The notes under the pieces were generated by a model. It searched no databases, was not told where the DNA came from, and saw only the letters and a program-made list of their open reading frames with translations. Shown here one piece after another: positions 46,266 through 55,646 of a stretch of DNA of 64,000 nucleotides. The stretch is from JBMTVN01 sp046047235 (GTDB lineage Bacteria; Verrucomicrobiota; Verrucomicrobiia; Limisphaerales; JAHDYP01). The position numbers and the translations under genes are program-made. Each line of letters starts with the position of its first letter. Position 1 is the first letter of the stretch. Where the stretch lies: positions 1 through 64,000 of the forward strand of contig JBJOII010000009.1 of the NCBI GenBank assembly GCA_046047235.1. The letters are read 5' to 3'.

Positions 46266-46769
46266 TCAGTTGGCTTTCGATCCCTGAGCTGCCGTCGGCT
46301 CAGCATAGCTCCCCTCTCCTTCAACCCTGCGCTGCTCCGGGAAAGACACCTCGCCGTCATAACCAATCACAACCATCTTCGTCTCCATTTGCTTCAAGAG
46401 ACGGATTCGATCTTCTTTTGACCTTGCCGCTTTCAAGGCCACTGGAACCTTTGCGACCATCACCCCCCAGTAATCGCTGTCCCATCCCCCCTTGACCACT
46501 GCAGAGAGAGAAAACTCTTTGTTTCCCTTCCAACCGAACTTTTCCTCCACCGCCTTGAAAGCCTTCTGGGGGATCCCAACCTGCTTCGCAATCGCAGCAT
46601 AGAATGCGTCGGGATCACTATACTCCTCGATTGATTTCACGCCTTCGATCTTTGCATCATACAGCTTCTCGAAGAACTCGACCTTCATGCGGTCTGCCTT
46701 GGCGTCGTTGGCGATACAGAACTGCGTCAACGCCAGCGTCAGGAACAAAAGGAGGACGGGCTTCATCAT
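46266..46769 (-). CDS. Small exported protein of unknown function
   Basis: A 167-aa protein with a clean signal peptide (MMKPVLLLFLTLALTQFCIA) and a mature part rich in Lys, Glu and Ala (FFEKLYDAKIEGVKSIEEYS, AFKAVEEKFGWKGNKEFSL). No family recognised. ATG codons at 46769 and 46766 are equally possible starts. It is unrelated to the neighbours in any visible way. Confidence 0.7.
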   Translation of the reverse strand: MMKPVLLLFLTLALTQFCIANDAKADRMKVEFFEKLYDAKIEGVKSIEEYSDPDAFYAAIAKQVGIPQKAFKAVEEKFGWKGNKEFSLSAVVKGGWDSDYWGVMVAKVPVALKAARSKEDRIRLLKQMETKMVVIGYDGEVSFPEQRRVEGEGSYAEPTAAQGSKAN

Positions 46770-46863
46770 TTCAATCAATTTGGACGTCTACTGTTCTTGG
46801 CTGTTCACTTTGCATCACAAAGCGGCAGGGTCAAGTGCTTTCACGCCAGGCGGACGATGAGCA

Positions 46864-47571
46864 TCATCCGGAGCACTCAAATACACATGACCCGGAAGGC
46901 CGCCGGACAACCAGCATCTCGTCCCCGCCCCTCTGCAACTCATAGTCGACCCGCACGATTTCCAACGGACAGCCTCTCGCGCTGAGGGCTTCCATCACAG
47001 GTGCCAAGTGGTGCGACCGTTCAAGCCGCAACGTCAATAGGGGAAAGATCCGAACCTCAGAGGCAACCCGGAGCAGTTCGATCACGGATCGAAGATGAAA
47101 CTCACGATCCAGCTGTCCCGAATACAGAAAGAGCAAATGGGAGCATAGGGCTAAATCGAATTGAGAATCCGAGAAGTCCAGGGAAGGCAGTTCCCCGCGC
47201 ACATACCGACCTCCCCCTCGACCCGCTTCGTAGTCATCGGCGAACCTTCGGATCACCGCAACACGGTTCGCACGAAGATCCTCCGGAGACTTGTGATACG
47301 ACCATACCCAATCCCCTGGGGATGCCTTCACCTGTTCAATAATATCATCCAGAACTGCATCAAACCTCCCCCGTATCTCCGCAGCGGAATACGAATACAG
47401 CGGATCTACCGATACCACACAGCCACCCACCGCTGTCAGCTCGGCATTGAAACTCGCCGGACCATCTCCCGCGCCAAGGAGCCTGCCTTTAAGATCGCTG
47501 TCCGATAACCGGAACATCCTGCGGTATTCATCAAGAGACCGCCCAAATGGAATGACTTCACTTAACTCCAT
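46864..47571 (-). CDS. Class I SAM-dependent methyltransferase-like protein
   Basis: A 235-aa protein with a methyltransferase-like nucleotide-binding pattern: LKGRLLGAGDGPASFNAEL (motif I region, GAGDG), VVSVDPLY (acidic end of strand 2) and FDLALCSHLLFLYS (motif IV region). The start GRSLDEYRRMFRLSDSDL is shared by a small family of uncharacterised methyltransferases. The ATG at 47571 is preferred to a GTG at 47628. Substrate unknown. Confidence 0.75.
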   Translation of the reverse strand: MELSEVIPFGRSLDEYRRMFRLSDSDLKGRLLGAGDGPASFNAELTAVGGCVVSVDPLYSYSAAEIRGRFDAVLDDIIEQVKASPGDWVWSYHKSPEDLRANRVAVIRRFADDYEAGRGGGRYVRGELPSLDFSDSQFDLALCSHLLFLYSGQLDREFHLRSVIELLRVASEVRIFPLLTLRLERSHHLAPVMEALSARGCPLEIVRVDYELQRGGDEMLVVRRPSGSCVFECSG

Positions 47572-47672
47572 GACCAAACAAGGATGACCGGTCGTTACTC
47601 TACAGATTCGCAGCCACAACAGCCCCACGGCTTCCCCACTTCCGAATCCTTAAACTGCACATCAAGCAGAAT

Positions 47673-48020
47673 CTAGGGACTGACGCTGCTCAACTTCTCA
47701 AGCATTCCCAGGAACGCCGCTTTCCCAATCTTCCCGACCGCGCAATCCAAGACTTTACCCTGAGAATCAGTAAACATCCTGACCGGTGTGCCGCGAGTTT
47801 CATACTGACTAAAGACTTCATCGGCACCGGGAGCCCCTGAATAAACCATCACCGGAACCACCTGAGCATTCATGGCAGCCGCTACAGCTGGATCAGCGAA
47901 AACCTGACGCTTCATGATGCGGCAAGGAACACACCAGTCCGCGGTGAAGAACAAAAGTATGTTCTTGCCTGAGCCGGCGGCCATCCGTCGAGCAGCGGCA
48001 ACGTCATCGGCCCAGACCAC
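47673..48020 (-). CDS. Thioredoxin-fold protein with CVPC active site
   Basis: A 115-aa thioredoxin-like protein; FFTADWCVPCRIMKRQVFAD holds the redox pair, and RGTPVRMFTD provides the cis-Pro loop. CVPC differs from the CGPC of housekeeping thioredoxin and suits the DsbD-gamma or TlpA-like group. No signal peptide is present from the GTG at 48020, and an in-frame stop lies shortly upstream. It begins 37 bp after the end of the membrane protein gene, so the two are probably co-transcribed. Confidence 0.82.
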   Translation of the reverse strand: MVWADDVAAARRMAAGSGKNILLFFTADWCVPCRIMKRQVFADPAVAAAMNAQVVPVMVYSGAPGADEVFSQYETRGTPVRMFTDSQGKVLDCAVGKIGKAAFLGMLEKLSSVSP

Positions 48021-48057
48021 ATCAGCTCGGGTAGACAGCGTAGTCCGAACTCACATC

Positions 48058-48549
48058 TCACACCAACACCCCGCTTCCCCCCATTTTCATCTCCAAGCCC
48101 TCCTCCAAGATCCGCTCAATCACGCTGACCGATGCCACAACAACCACCGACGCAAAGGTGAGAACCACGCCGATAGCCACGCCTCCCGCCCGGTCATCAC
48201 TTTCCTCCAACAGCAGGAGCAATTCCCCTACCAGGATGAAACCTACAACCAACACCGCGCACTTCCGGATGACCCGCAACGCCTTCAAAGTTCCAGATGA
48301 TAAAGCACGCCCCTGCCCAACCCATCCCAAAGCTCTGATCGCCTGATACAGCCCTACAAAAAAGGGAATCGATCCCACATAGGCATAAGCCAGCAGCGGA
48401 TCCCTGAAATAGATGTCGACCAGCCCGGCATTCGCGTTCCGGCCTTCAACATGCGGCTCCCAAAGCAGGAACGCCAATGCTCCCAAACCCAGAAACACCA
48501 CCACCACGCGAAGGAATATCGATGCAGCGACTACTGAACGCTTTTTCAT
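48058..48549 (-). CDS. DUF2975-like membrane protein
   Basis: A 163-aa protein with four predicted transmembrane helices (about 7-27, 53-72, 92-113, 122-143) and a large first periplasmic loop. The pattern of an N-terminal SIFLRVVVVFLGLGALAFLL and a central DPLLAYAYVGSIPFFVGLYQ matches DUF2975, a family often paired with an Xre-type regulator, which is absent here. The ATG at 48549 follows GGGAG at a good distance. Function unknown. Confidence 0.7.
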   Translation of the reverse strand: MKKRSVVAASIFLRVVVVFLGLGALAFLLWEPHVEGRNANAGLVDIYFRDPLLAYAYVGSIPFFVGLYQAIRALGWVGQGRALSSGTLKALRVIRKCAVLVVGFILVGELLLLLEESDDRAGGVAIGVVLTFASVVVVASVSVIERILEEGLEMKMGGSGVLV

Positions 48550-48856
48550 ATCGGAACTCCCGACACCTTGCACACTCACCCCAGGAAGGAAAGACCGAAA
48601 CTGCTTCTGTAACTCGTGGTGTCACCTGAGCAAAGCGTTCGCAGCGAAGCCCTTAACCCCGATCGCATGCCTCAAATAGGGCCTTACAGCCGATTTTCAC
48701 CCCTAAAAAGCGCTCGCTGGTGAAACCGACCAGACTCAACCAGTCTCCCCTTCACAACCCGCTGATTTCGGCCCCAGAGTACCCTTTGATCCTGCAAGGC
48801 AATGGGCAAGGAAGCTACGGGACGGCGGTTGGTCTCCACCAGCTGGTTGGCAGTTC
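48550..48856. other. Non-coding stretch, no gene seen
   Basis: About 300 bp between the DUF2975-like gene and the GNAT gene. One minus-strand reading frame crosses it (48684-48893) but overlaps the GNAT end, is Arg-rich and matches no family. No repeat or clear terminator was seen; promoter elements of the DUF2975-like gene should be here. Confidence 0.5.
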
Positions 48857-49387
48857 TTACCACAAAGCCGGATCGTTTAAGGAAGCCACGCAAGTTATTC
48901 TTGAGGGAGATCTCTTTGCACCGGGGGCACTCAGGACAACGGCCTGCCAGCCGAAGGGATACCGCAGCACATGGGCTGGAACGTATCCTGCCGCAGCTTC
49001 CGCACTGAAGCCGAACCTGCCGTAATACTTGGGATCCCCATAGACAAACAGGACGCCTACCGCCATGTCAGACAGCCGTTGCATCCCGCTCTCGACAAGC
49101 CGTGACCCGATACATCCGTTCTGATAGTCCGACCTGACACCAAGGGGCGCCAAAATGTAACCCTGAAAGTCCATGGAGCCTTCAACGACCACAGGACTAA
49201 AGGCCACATGCCCGACTGCGAGACCGTCAACCTCCGCCACCAGCGAAATCGTTGGCGGGGTTGATTCTTGGGAAAGCAAATCGACTGCGAGCCTTGAGAC
49301 GATCTCGCCTTCGCCTTCAGGAAAGGCAGACAGGTGGACCCCACGCACTTCGTCCGCATCCGATCGTGTAGCTGTTCGTATCTGCAT
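48857..49387 (-). CDS. GNAT family N-acetyltransferase
   Basis: A 176-aa acetyl-CoA-dependent acetyltransferase of the YhbS-like group. IRTATRSDADEVRGVHLSAF opens the fold, VGHVAFSPV is strand 4, and LGVRSDYQNGCIGSRLVESG is the acetyl-CoA P-loop region (in the classic motif Q/RxxGxG/A the first part reads QNGCIG). YGDPKYYGRFGF is also typical. GGAG precedes the ATG at 49387. Substrate unknown. First of the small minus-strand genes of this region. Confidence 0.9.
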   Translation of the reverse strand: MQIRTATRSDADEVRGVHLSAFPEGEGEIVSRLAVDLLSQESTPPTISLVAEVDGLAVGHVAFSPVVVEGSMDFQGYILAPLGVRSDYQNGCIGSRLVESGMQRLSDMAVGVLFVYGDPKYYGRFGFSAEAAAGYVPAHVLRYPFGWQAVVLSAPGAKRSPSRITCVASLNDPALW

Positions 49388-49818
49388 ATGCTCCGCGTGA
49401 CGGAAAAGGTCAGCGACAGGAGGAGCCCACCGCCGCCAACGTTTAATTTGTACCTGCTGGAATTAGCTGGCTCCCGTTCGCTGGACTGCCCGGTTGCTCC
49501 ATTCCCTTGCCCCCATACCGCCCAATCCAAACTCGCGGATCGCCCCCAAGTCGACGCTGGCCGTGGTTCGGAGATAGGCGACCATTTCCCGAACAGCCGC
49601 TTCGCGGCTTCGCACAACCATGCGGTCAAGGTGGGTACCAATGGTCTGCTTCGGAGCCTGATGTAAAGTAAATCAGCGCAGACTCTATCAGACCGAGGAT
49701 CTTCTCCGGCTGTAAACTCTGCAAGGCCTGCGTGCGACTGTCTCGTCCTGCCCCGGGCCTCCGCAGGCACGGTGCTCGATCTTTCCAAACCGATCCTCAC
49801 CCTCTACAGTTCGCCTCA
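49388..49818. other. Divergent intergenic region, no gene seen
   Basis: 431 bp between the GNAT gene and the PVC-type cytochrome gene. A small hairpin GCCGC-TTC-GCGGC lies near 49596. Reading frames crossing it overlap one or both genes and look spurious. Both promoters must lie here; no clear motif stands out. Confidence 0.5.
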
Positions 49819-52557
49819 ATGAGTTCCCCCGCCGCATCGCATCCGGCACGCGTCCAAATAATCTCCCTGCTGCTGCTACCACTCCTCGCCCTGGCCGAAA
49901 TCCCTCTACCTACGGACGCCCCCAAACCGCTCACTCCCGCAGAATCGGCCGCTGCCTTCCATTTACCCCCCGACTTTCGCATGGAAACCATCGCCAGCGA
50001 ACCTCTGGTCTCTTCACCCTCAGGCGTCTGCTGGGATGCTCGCGGACGCCTCTTCATCAGCGAACTCCACGGCTACAATCTCGAAGGCCAACTGGACATC
50101 GAGGAACTCAATAAGACCGGCCAACTCGACACCCAGGTCCGACGCGTCCAGGCCGACGAAAAATTCAAAAAGGCGGCTGAACCCGGAACCTATGGCGTCG
50201 TTAAAATGCTCGAGGATACCGATGCCGACGGCATCATGGACCGAGCCACGCTCTGGTCCACAAACCTCCCACCAGTCTACGGGCTTGTTCCTGCCCGCGG
50301 CGGTCTCATCCTCGCCTGCGCGCCCCACATCATCTTTCTGGCGGACCCCGATGACGATGGCCACCCGGAGATCCGGGAGACCCTGTTCACCGGCTTCGAA
50401 ACCGGCCCGCTCGAGCGTGGTATCAACGCCCCGCAGTGGAACCCCGACGGATGGATCTACTTCGGCTCAGGTGCCGGAGGCGGCACCATCACCGGGCCAC
50501 ACCTCCCCAGCCCGGTCCAACTGCCCCGCTCGGATTTCCGCATCCGCCCCGACGGCACCGCCGTAGAACCACTCACCGGCAGCACCGGCACTTTTGGCTT
50601 CGCCCTGACCCCCGCAGGCGATCGCTTCACGATGTCCACCGGCGAACCCGGACGCTTCGTTGCTCCACTCCCCTGGACCTACCTCTCCAGAAACCCCAAC
50701 GCCAAAACTACCGACCGACTCGAAATTCCCTCCGGCGACAAGCGAGTCTATCCACTCGCCCCGGCGCATCCCTGGCGACAAAAGCGCGCCGACCATCCCG
50801 AATATTCCAAGTACTACCGCGACCGCTACGGTGCGGGGGACAGTGACGCCGGCGGCTGGTTCACCTCAGCCTGCAGCCCGCTCATCTACCTCGATCACGC
50901 GCTACCCGACCTCCACGGCCATTACTTCGCTTGTGAACCCTCCGGCAATATTCTCCACCGATCGCTGATCCAAGCCGAAGGCCCTGCCCTCACGCTCCAC
51001 CGCCATCCCAACGAACTCCAAAGCGAGTTCGCCGCCACCTCCGATGCCTGGTCCCACCCCATGAACCTCTCCCATGGACCCGACGGCTCGATATGGGTCG
51101 TCGATTACTACCGCGAAATCATCGAGGACTACTCCGCCATCCCCCGCCACCTTCAACAACAATACGGTGTCTACAACGGACACAATCGCGGACGTATCTA
51201 CCGCCTCACCCATGAACAACAACCCTCACCACCCCCGGCAGACCTTTCCCGACTTTCTCCCAGCCAACTGGCCGAAGAATGCGCCAGCACATACCACTGG
51301 CGGCGTCTCACCGCTCAGCGACTCCTCATCGAAGGCCGTCACACCTCGGCCTCATCCAGCCTCCACTCCCTGCTCGAATCCCGCCCCACCAACGAGCTCG
51401 CCACCATCACGATCCTTCATACCCTGAACCAGCTCGGCACACTCACCCCCAACGATATCCGAGCCCACCTCACCCATCCCCACCCCGCCGTCCGCGTCCA
51501 CGCTCTCCAACTCGCCGATACGCGCTTCGACCAATCCCCCACCCTCCTCCAAGCCACGCTCACAGCGCTCGATTCCGAGTCAAACGAACGCGTCCTCATC
51601 CAGTTCGCCCTCAGCCTCGGCCAAATTCAAAACCAACAAACTCTCGCCGCCCTCGCACAACTCGCACGCACCCGCCTCAATACCCGCTGGATGGATAACG
51701 CCATCCTCTGCAGCCTCAATCAACGAGAGGTCGACATGCTCGACGAACTCCTCCGCGATCCCGGCAACTCCCACCCCCTCATGCCCCACCTCGCCCAAGC
51801 CATCGCCGCCTCCCGCAACGAAACCCACCTCGCACGAACGCTCAAGCTCCTCACTTACGCCACGCCGGAAACCCAAAAGACCATCCTCGAAGCCCTCTCT
51901 TCCGGACGCAACAACGCCCCCCGCACCCCCCTCCAAACCCCGGAAGCACGCTCCGCCCTCAAGTGGTTTACGAGTGGCGACAACACCCCGGTCGAGATCT
52001 CCTCCGCCGCCAAGAGCCTCCTCGACTCGTTCTCGCCCAACGCCCTCGCTGATGAGGCCTCCTTCAGTAATTCCAGCCCACCTGCCAACGAAATCACCGA
52101 GGAACAGTTCCTGGCCTTCCTCGCCGGACTCAGCCAACCCCGCGACCTAGACCGGGGCCATCAGGTCTATGCCCAAGCCTGCACACCCTGCCATCGCATC
52201 GGCAGCGAAGGCCACGATGTCGGACCCGATCTCATGGGCCAGATCGGCATGGCTGAAGAGTCCCTCCTGCACGACATCCTTACCCCCAGCCAACGCATCC
52301 GCCCCGGCTTCGAAATGACCGAAGCCCTCACCGTCGACGGTGTCATCATCGCAGGTCTCCTGAAGAACGATGGCGCCACCAGCATCACTCTCCGCCAGGC
52401 CGGCGGCATCGAGCAGGAGATCCTCCGCAAAGACATAGCCGAAATCCGCCGCACCCCCACCTCACTCATGCCCGCCTTCACCGAAGGTTACACCCCGGCC
52501 GATATCGCCAGCCTCCTCTCCTGGCTAAGACATCAACTAAACGCACCAAAGAACTAA
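49819..52557 (+). CDS. PVC-type beta-propeller / HEAT / cytochrome c protein, exported
   Basis: A 912-aa exported protein. After a signal peptide (VQIISLLLLPLLALA) comes a glucose dehydrogenase-like six-bladed propeller typical of PVC membrane-bound dehydrogenases (FRMETIASEPLVSSPSGVCW, DARGRLFISELHGY, SHGPDGSIWVVDYY, HNRGRIYRL), then HEAT-like helical repeats (about 480-750), and a C-terminal cytochrome c domain with C-TP-CH at about residue 788 and the family ending AGLLKNDGATSITLRQAGG. Presumed to oxidise sugars and pass electrons to heme; the substrate is not known. The ATG at 49819 gives the signal peptide; an upstream ATG at 49732 adds an Arg-rich extension. It stands alone, divergent from the GNAT gene. 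Confidence 0.92.
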   Translation: MSSPAASHPARVQIISLLLLPLLALAEIPLPTDAPKPLTPAESAAAFHLPPDFRMETIASEPLVSSPSGVCWDARGRLFISELHGYNLEGQLDIEELNKTGQLDTQVRRVQADEKFKKAAEPGTYGVVKMLEDTDADGIMDRATLWSTNLPPVYGLVPARGGLILACAPHIIFLADPDDDGHPEIRETLFTGFETGPLERGINAPQWNPDGWIYFGSGAGGGTITGPHLPSPVQLPRSDFRIRPDGTAVEPLTGSTGTFGFALTPAGDRFTMSTGEPGRFVAPLPWTYLSRNPNAKTTDRLEIPSGDKRVYPLAPAHPWRQKRADHPEYSKYYRDRYGAGDSDAGGWFTSACSPLIYLDHALPDLHGHYFACEPSGNILHRSLIQAEGPALTLHRHPNELQSEFAATSDAWSHPMNLSHGPDGSIWVVDYYREIIEDYSAIPRHLQQQYGVYNGHNRGRIYRLTHEQQPSPPPADLSRLSPSQLAEECASTYHWRRLTAQRLLIEGRHTSASSSLHSLLESRPTNELATITILHTLNQLGTLTPNDIRAHLTHPHPAVRVHALQLADTRFDQSPTLLQATLTALDSESNERVLIQFALSLGQIQNQQTLAALAQLARTRLNTRWMDNAILCSLNQREVDMLDELLRDPGNSHPLMPHLAQAIAASRNETHLARTLKLLTYATPETQKTILEALSSGRNNAPRTPLQTPEARSALKWFTSGDNTPVEISSAAKSLLDSFSPNALADEASFSNSSPPANEITEEQFLAFLAGLSQPRDLDRGHQVYAQACTPCHRIGSEGHDVGPDLMGQIGMAEESLLHDILTPSQRIRPGFEMTEALTVDGVIIAGLLKNDGATSITLRQAGGIEQEILRKDIAEIRRTPTSLMPAFTEGYTPADIASLLSWLRHQLNAPKN

Positions 52558-52615
52558 GTCGACCCCCCGGGCGCCACCGGAGGTTCCGGCGAAACGTTCA
52601 CCCCCTCATCGATTA

Positions 52616-52666
52616 GCGTCCATTGGCGTCCATTCGCAGTTGAAGAACAGAGCATCCGCGTCCATT
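52616..52666. repeat. Short direct repeats GCGTCCATT, three copies
   Basis: GCGTCCATT occurs at 52616, 52626 and 52658, the last two followed by CGC; a further GATTCGCGGT lies at 52688. They fill the 172-bp gap between two convergent genes and look like a fragment of a dispersed repeat rather than a terminator. Confidence 0.6.
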
Positions 52667-52729
52667 CGCGGTAAACATCAAAAACCCGATTCGCGGTCGG
52701 AAAAGGACGACACTCAACTCCGTTGATGA

Positions 52730-54919
52730 TCAGTAGCGAACAAGGATCACCTCATGCACATCCTCCACAACGACTTCCACGTCTCGACCCCGCTTCCGGA
52801 TCCGGGTTTCTTCGCTCAACCCTTTCACCCCCTTAACCTTGTCTGAAAACCGCAAAGACGCCCTGAACATCGGACGATCCTCTATCAAACCCGGCAGGAC
52901 ATACGGCCGGTCCTTGACCGGCAACGTCCTGGGGGTCGCGTTATAGCACAGCAAATGGACTCGCAAGACCCGAGCATCAGCGTCATCTGTCACCACCACC
53001 TCCACATTGCTCGGCGCAACCACCTCCACCCGCCGCTCGGGCAATAACATGCGGACCGCATCGGCCCACAGCTTGCGCGCCTCCACAATGGCATGTTCAC
53101 TCGCGGTGGAGTAATCGGGAGAGACCGCAAACGTAAGCACCCGGCCTTTCCCCACCTGATTCAGCATCACTGCCGGCCCAACGCCCTCCCCCGCACTCAG
53201 CGGCCAATCCTTATTGTAGCCCTCCGGATTCGCCAGGGAATTGCGGACGGATTCCCTCAGCATCCCCGCAGCTTCTGCAGTCGTAGGCTTGTAAACCGTC
53301 GCCGGGCCACGCACCAAAAAGGACCAGCCATCCTCTCGATTGGGAGCAAGGTGTTGGCTCAATGCACCAGCCCCCTCCCCTCCAATCGCAACCCAGTTGT
53401 CCCAGCCCGCAAGTCGCCTGTCGACTTCAGCACCCATCAAACCCGCAAGCTTGCACCGGTCCAACCTGCCGCCAAGGCGATCAAACTGGCCGCTCTGACC
53501 ACTGATCAACAAACTGCCGCCCTCCTCAACATAGGCCGTAAACAAAGCGACCTCACTCGCACTCAAGATCCCGGCGTTAGGCAGGCAAACCACCGGATAC
53601 GAACGCAGCTCATCCAGACTCAATCGCTCATCAAAAATAAAACCAAAGGCGATGTGCTCCTGCACCGCAGCCTGATGCGCCCCCAGCACACTAAGGAAAT
53701 ACTCCATGGGCTTGTCCCTCCCCACCCAATCCCTGGTCCTGGAGCTGAAATATATCCCCAGCTCGCGAACCGGCTCCTGCCCGAAGTGCTCCCGCTTCGA
53801 CCGCGCCTCCGCCAGCAGACTGCCTATCCGATCATAAGCCACCGCATCCAATGAACCGTCATAGGCAGTCTTGTCGATCATCGTCACGAATGCCCCATGC
53901 GCCAGCAAGGTGAACATCTCCCAACGCATGTCGTTCAATGGCCTTGTGGTCTGATCGTGATACATCCTCACTCCTCGCTGCACCGCAACCTGAAATGGCT
54001 TGCCCGGCGTGGCAGCCCGATACCACGCCGCATTGAAACTCGGCGTAAGTCCGCCAAAAGCCCACAAGCCCGCCTCGCCGGTCACGAAATCACCATTGCA
54101 GGCATGAAGGACCGGAAGTTGCCCCACCTCCCATGAAAACGGTGGACTCCCGTGATAATTGAAATCCACCGTCACCGACGGATCCAAAGTCCGCACATGC
54201 TGGACAAGCATCTTCTCAAACCGATCACTCGTCCGGTATCGAAACTCCAACATTCGTTCCCAACCCTCACTCCCCCAATCCACCCCGGACGGCATTTCGA
54301 CCCCATACTCCGCCCGATACAAACTCTTGCAGACCTCACACCAACACCCCGTCGGCGGACCAAAGCCCTGGTCCACCATGTCCAGATGAAATCCCGCCAC
54401 ACCGGAGCCAACCATCTCCTCCAGCAAACCTTTGACCACGTTGGTATACCCGCTGTTGTAACAAACCAAATAGTCTACCGGCTTGCCATCTGCCTGTCTG
54501 ACCTTCCACTCCGGATGCTCCCTCAGCTCATGCGCCGGATATTGCATCTGACAATACGCAATCACCGGCAGCCCGTGCCTCACTCCCTCCTCCACCGCCT
54601 CCCGCAAGACATCCCTGTCCCCCAAACCTGAAGGCCGCGGCACCCAGGCAGATTCATGAAAGGTATAGTCACCATCCCGGACCCAAAGAACCAAATACTC
54701 CCCGTTCGCCTCCACGCATCGCCGAACAATCTCCCGTCCGTCGAAACGCGAGGCATAGCCCCCAGCATGCCGCCCGCCCGCAAACTGTGCACCGGTAGGT
54801 CCAACCTCCATCCCAACCAAAGCGGATTCATGCCAACGCTTCCCGGCCTCCTGCCCAAGCAACACAGCGCCCAAAGTCAGGCCAAAAACCACCAGGAACA
54901 TTCGCTTCATCGTCTTCAT
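52730..54919 (-). CDS. TIM-barrel glycoside hydrolase-like protein (GHL6 type) with beta-galactosidase trimerisation-like domain
   Basis: A 729-aa exported protein. Signal peptide (MKRMFLVVFGLTLGAVLLG), then a barrel resembling hypothetical glycosyl hydrolase family GHL6, with GFHLDMVDQGFGPPTGCWCE and the CWCEVCKSLY cysteine pair, and a flavodoxin-like domain (about 390-600) as in the trimerisation domain of GH42 (SYPVVCLPNAGILSASEVAL, EEGGSLLISGQSG). The C-terminal end is beta-rich. Substrate unknown. The ATG at 54919 follows the SGNH gene stop (TGA-C-ATG) with GGAGG inside that gene's last codons, so the pair is translationally linked. Confidence 0.8.
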   Translation of the reverse strand: MKTMKRMFLVVFGLTLGAVLLGQEAGKRWHESALVGMEVGPTGAQFAGGRHAGGYASRFDGREIVRRCVEANGEYLVLWVRDGDYTFHESAWVPRPSGLGDRDVLREAVEEGVRHGLPVIAYCQMQYPAHELREHPEWKVRQADGKPVDYLVCYNSGYTNVVKGLLEEMVGSGVAGFHLDMVDQGFGPPTGCWCEVCKSLYRAEYGVEMPSGVDWGSEGWERMLEFRYRTSDRFEKMLVQHVRTLDPSVTVDFNYHGSPPFSWEVGQLPVLHACNGDFVTGEAGLWAFGGLTPSFNAAWYRAATPGKPFQVAVQRGVRMYHDQTTRPLNDMRWEMFTLLAHGAFVTMIDKTAYDGSLDAVAYDRIGSLLAEARSKREHFGQEPVRELGIYFSSRTRDWVGRDKPMEYFLSVLGAHQAAVQEHIAFGFIFDERLSLDELRSYPVVCLPNAGILSASEVALFTAYVEEGGSLLISGQSGQFDRLGGRLDRCKLAGLMGAEVDRRLAGWDNWVAIGGEGAGALSQHLAPNREDGWSFLVRGPATVYKPTTAEAAGMLRESVRNSLANPEGYNKDWPLSAGEGVGPAVMLNQVGKGRVLTFAVSPDYSTASEHAIVEARKLWADAVRMLLPERRVEVVAPSNVEVVVTDDADARVLRVHLLCYNATPRTLPVKDRPYVLPGLIEDRPMFRASLRFSDKVKGVKGLSEETRIRKRGRDVEVVVEDVHEVILVRY

Positions 54920-54920
54920 G

Positions 54921-55646
54921 TCATCGTCCTCCGTCTTCTCTACCCAGCACCCCATCCAAATGGGACTTAATCACACCCGACCACATCCGGTAACCCATCG
55001 GGCTCATGTGCAGCCGATCCTCCCGATACAGCTCAGGGATCGGCTTCCCGTCCGGCCCCAGATACCCGTTGGCTTGCGGTATGAAATACACCTCATCCAA
55101 CCGTGCACATGCCTCAGCTAAAGCCGCATTGCTCTTCTGAATCTTGGGCCACGCTGCCCACCTTGATTCACAAGGGAACACCTCGAGACAAAACACCGGC
55201 GCCTTCGGCTCCACCAGCTTCGCCACCCCAACGATATACTCAAACCAACCCGCAACCTCCTCCGGAGTCGCGTCACCCTCCTCCCCCTTCACGTCGTTCC
55301 CTACAAATATCACCACCGCCCGAAACCGATGCGGCCAAATCAGGCGCTCCGCAAAAACCGATACATCCCTGAATTTCGAACCTCCATACCCCCTCCGAAT
55401 CACCGGATACGGATACATGTCCTCCGCAATCGTGTCCCACATTCGGATCGATGAACTGCCCAGAAAGAGAACGCTATCCGCCGCATGCTCCTCCTCTTGA
55501 TCCTTGGCCTCAAGCTTCTCAATGTCCGACTCCCACTTGCCCTCAGCCGCCGCCCGCTGCTCAGCCGTCGGAGCCAAAGGCCCCGCCAAACAAAACACCC
55601 CAACCAACAAACTCGCACCTGCCAATAACATGCTCACAGAACGCAT
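54921..55646 (-). CDS. SGNH/GDSL hydrolase, exported
   Basis: A 241-aa esterase-like enzyme with a signal peptide (SMLLAGASLLVGVFCLAG). The SGNH blocks are FLGSSSIRMW (Ser), GYGGSKF (Gly), VIFVGNDVKGEE (Asn) and LHMSPMGY (His). It resembles platelet-activating-factor acetylhydrolase-like SGNH enzymes. The ATG at 55646 is preferred to an alternative start at 55688, which would put a long polar stretch before the signal. It is directly coupled to the following hydrolase gene, so both may act on one decorated glycan. Confidence 0.86.
   Translation of the reverse strand: MRSVSMLLAGASLLVGVFCLAGPLAPTAEQRAAAEGKWESDIEKLEAKDQEEEHAADSVLFLGSSSIRMWDTIAEDMYPYPVIRRGYGGSKFRDVSVFAERLIWPHRFRAVVIFVGNDVKGEEGDATPEEVAGWFEYIVGVAKLVEPKAPVFCLEVFPCESRWAAWPKIQKSNAALAEACARLDEVYFIPQANGYLGPDGKPIPELYREDRLHMSPMGYRMWSGVIKSHLDGVLGREDGGR

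Noticed and set aside
48684..48893. Small minus-strand frame next to the GNAT gene
   Set aside because: It overlaps the GNAT end, has no recognisable family and an Arg-rich shadow-like composition.
45232..49387. Integron cassette array
   Set aside because: Gene sizes and variety fit, but I could not find pairs of attC-type core sites (RYYYAAC with GTTRRRY) flanking the genes, nor an integrase.
49057..49800. Long minus-strand frame over the GNAT gene and the divergent gap
   Set aside because: It covers most of the GNAT gene in a different frame and overlaps no known domain.
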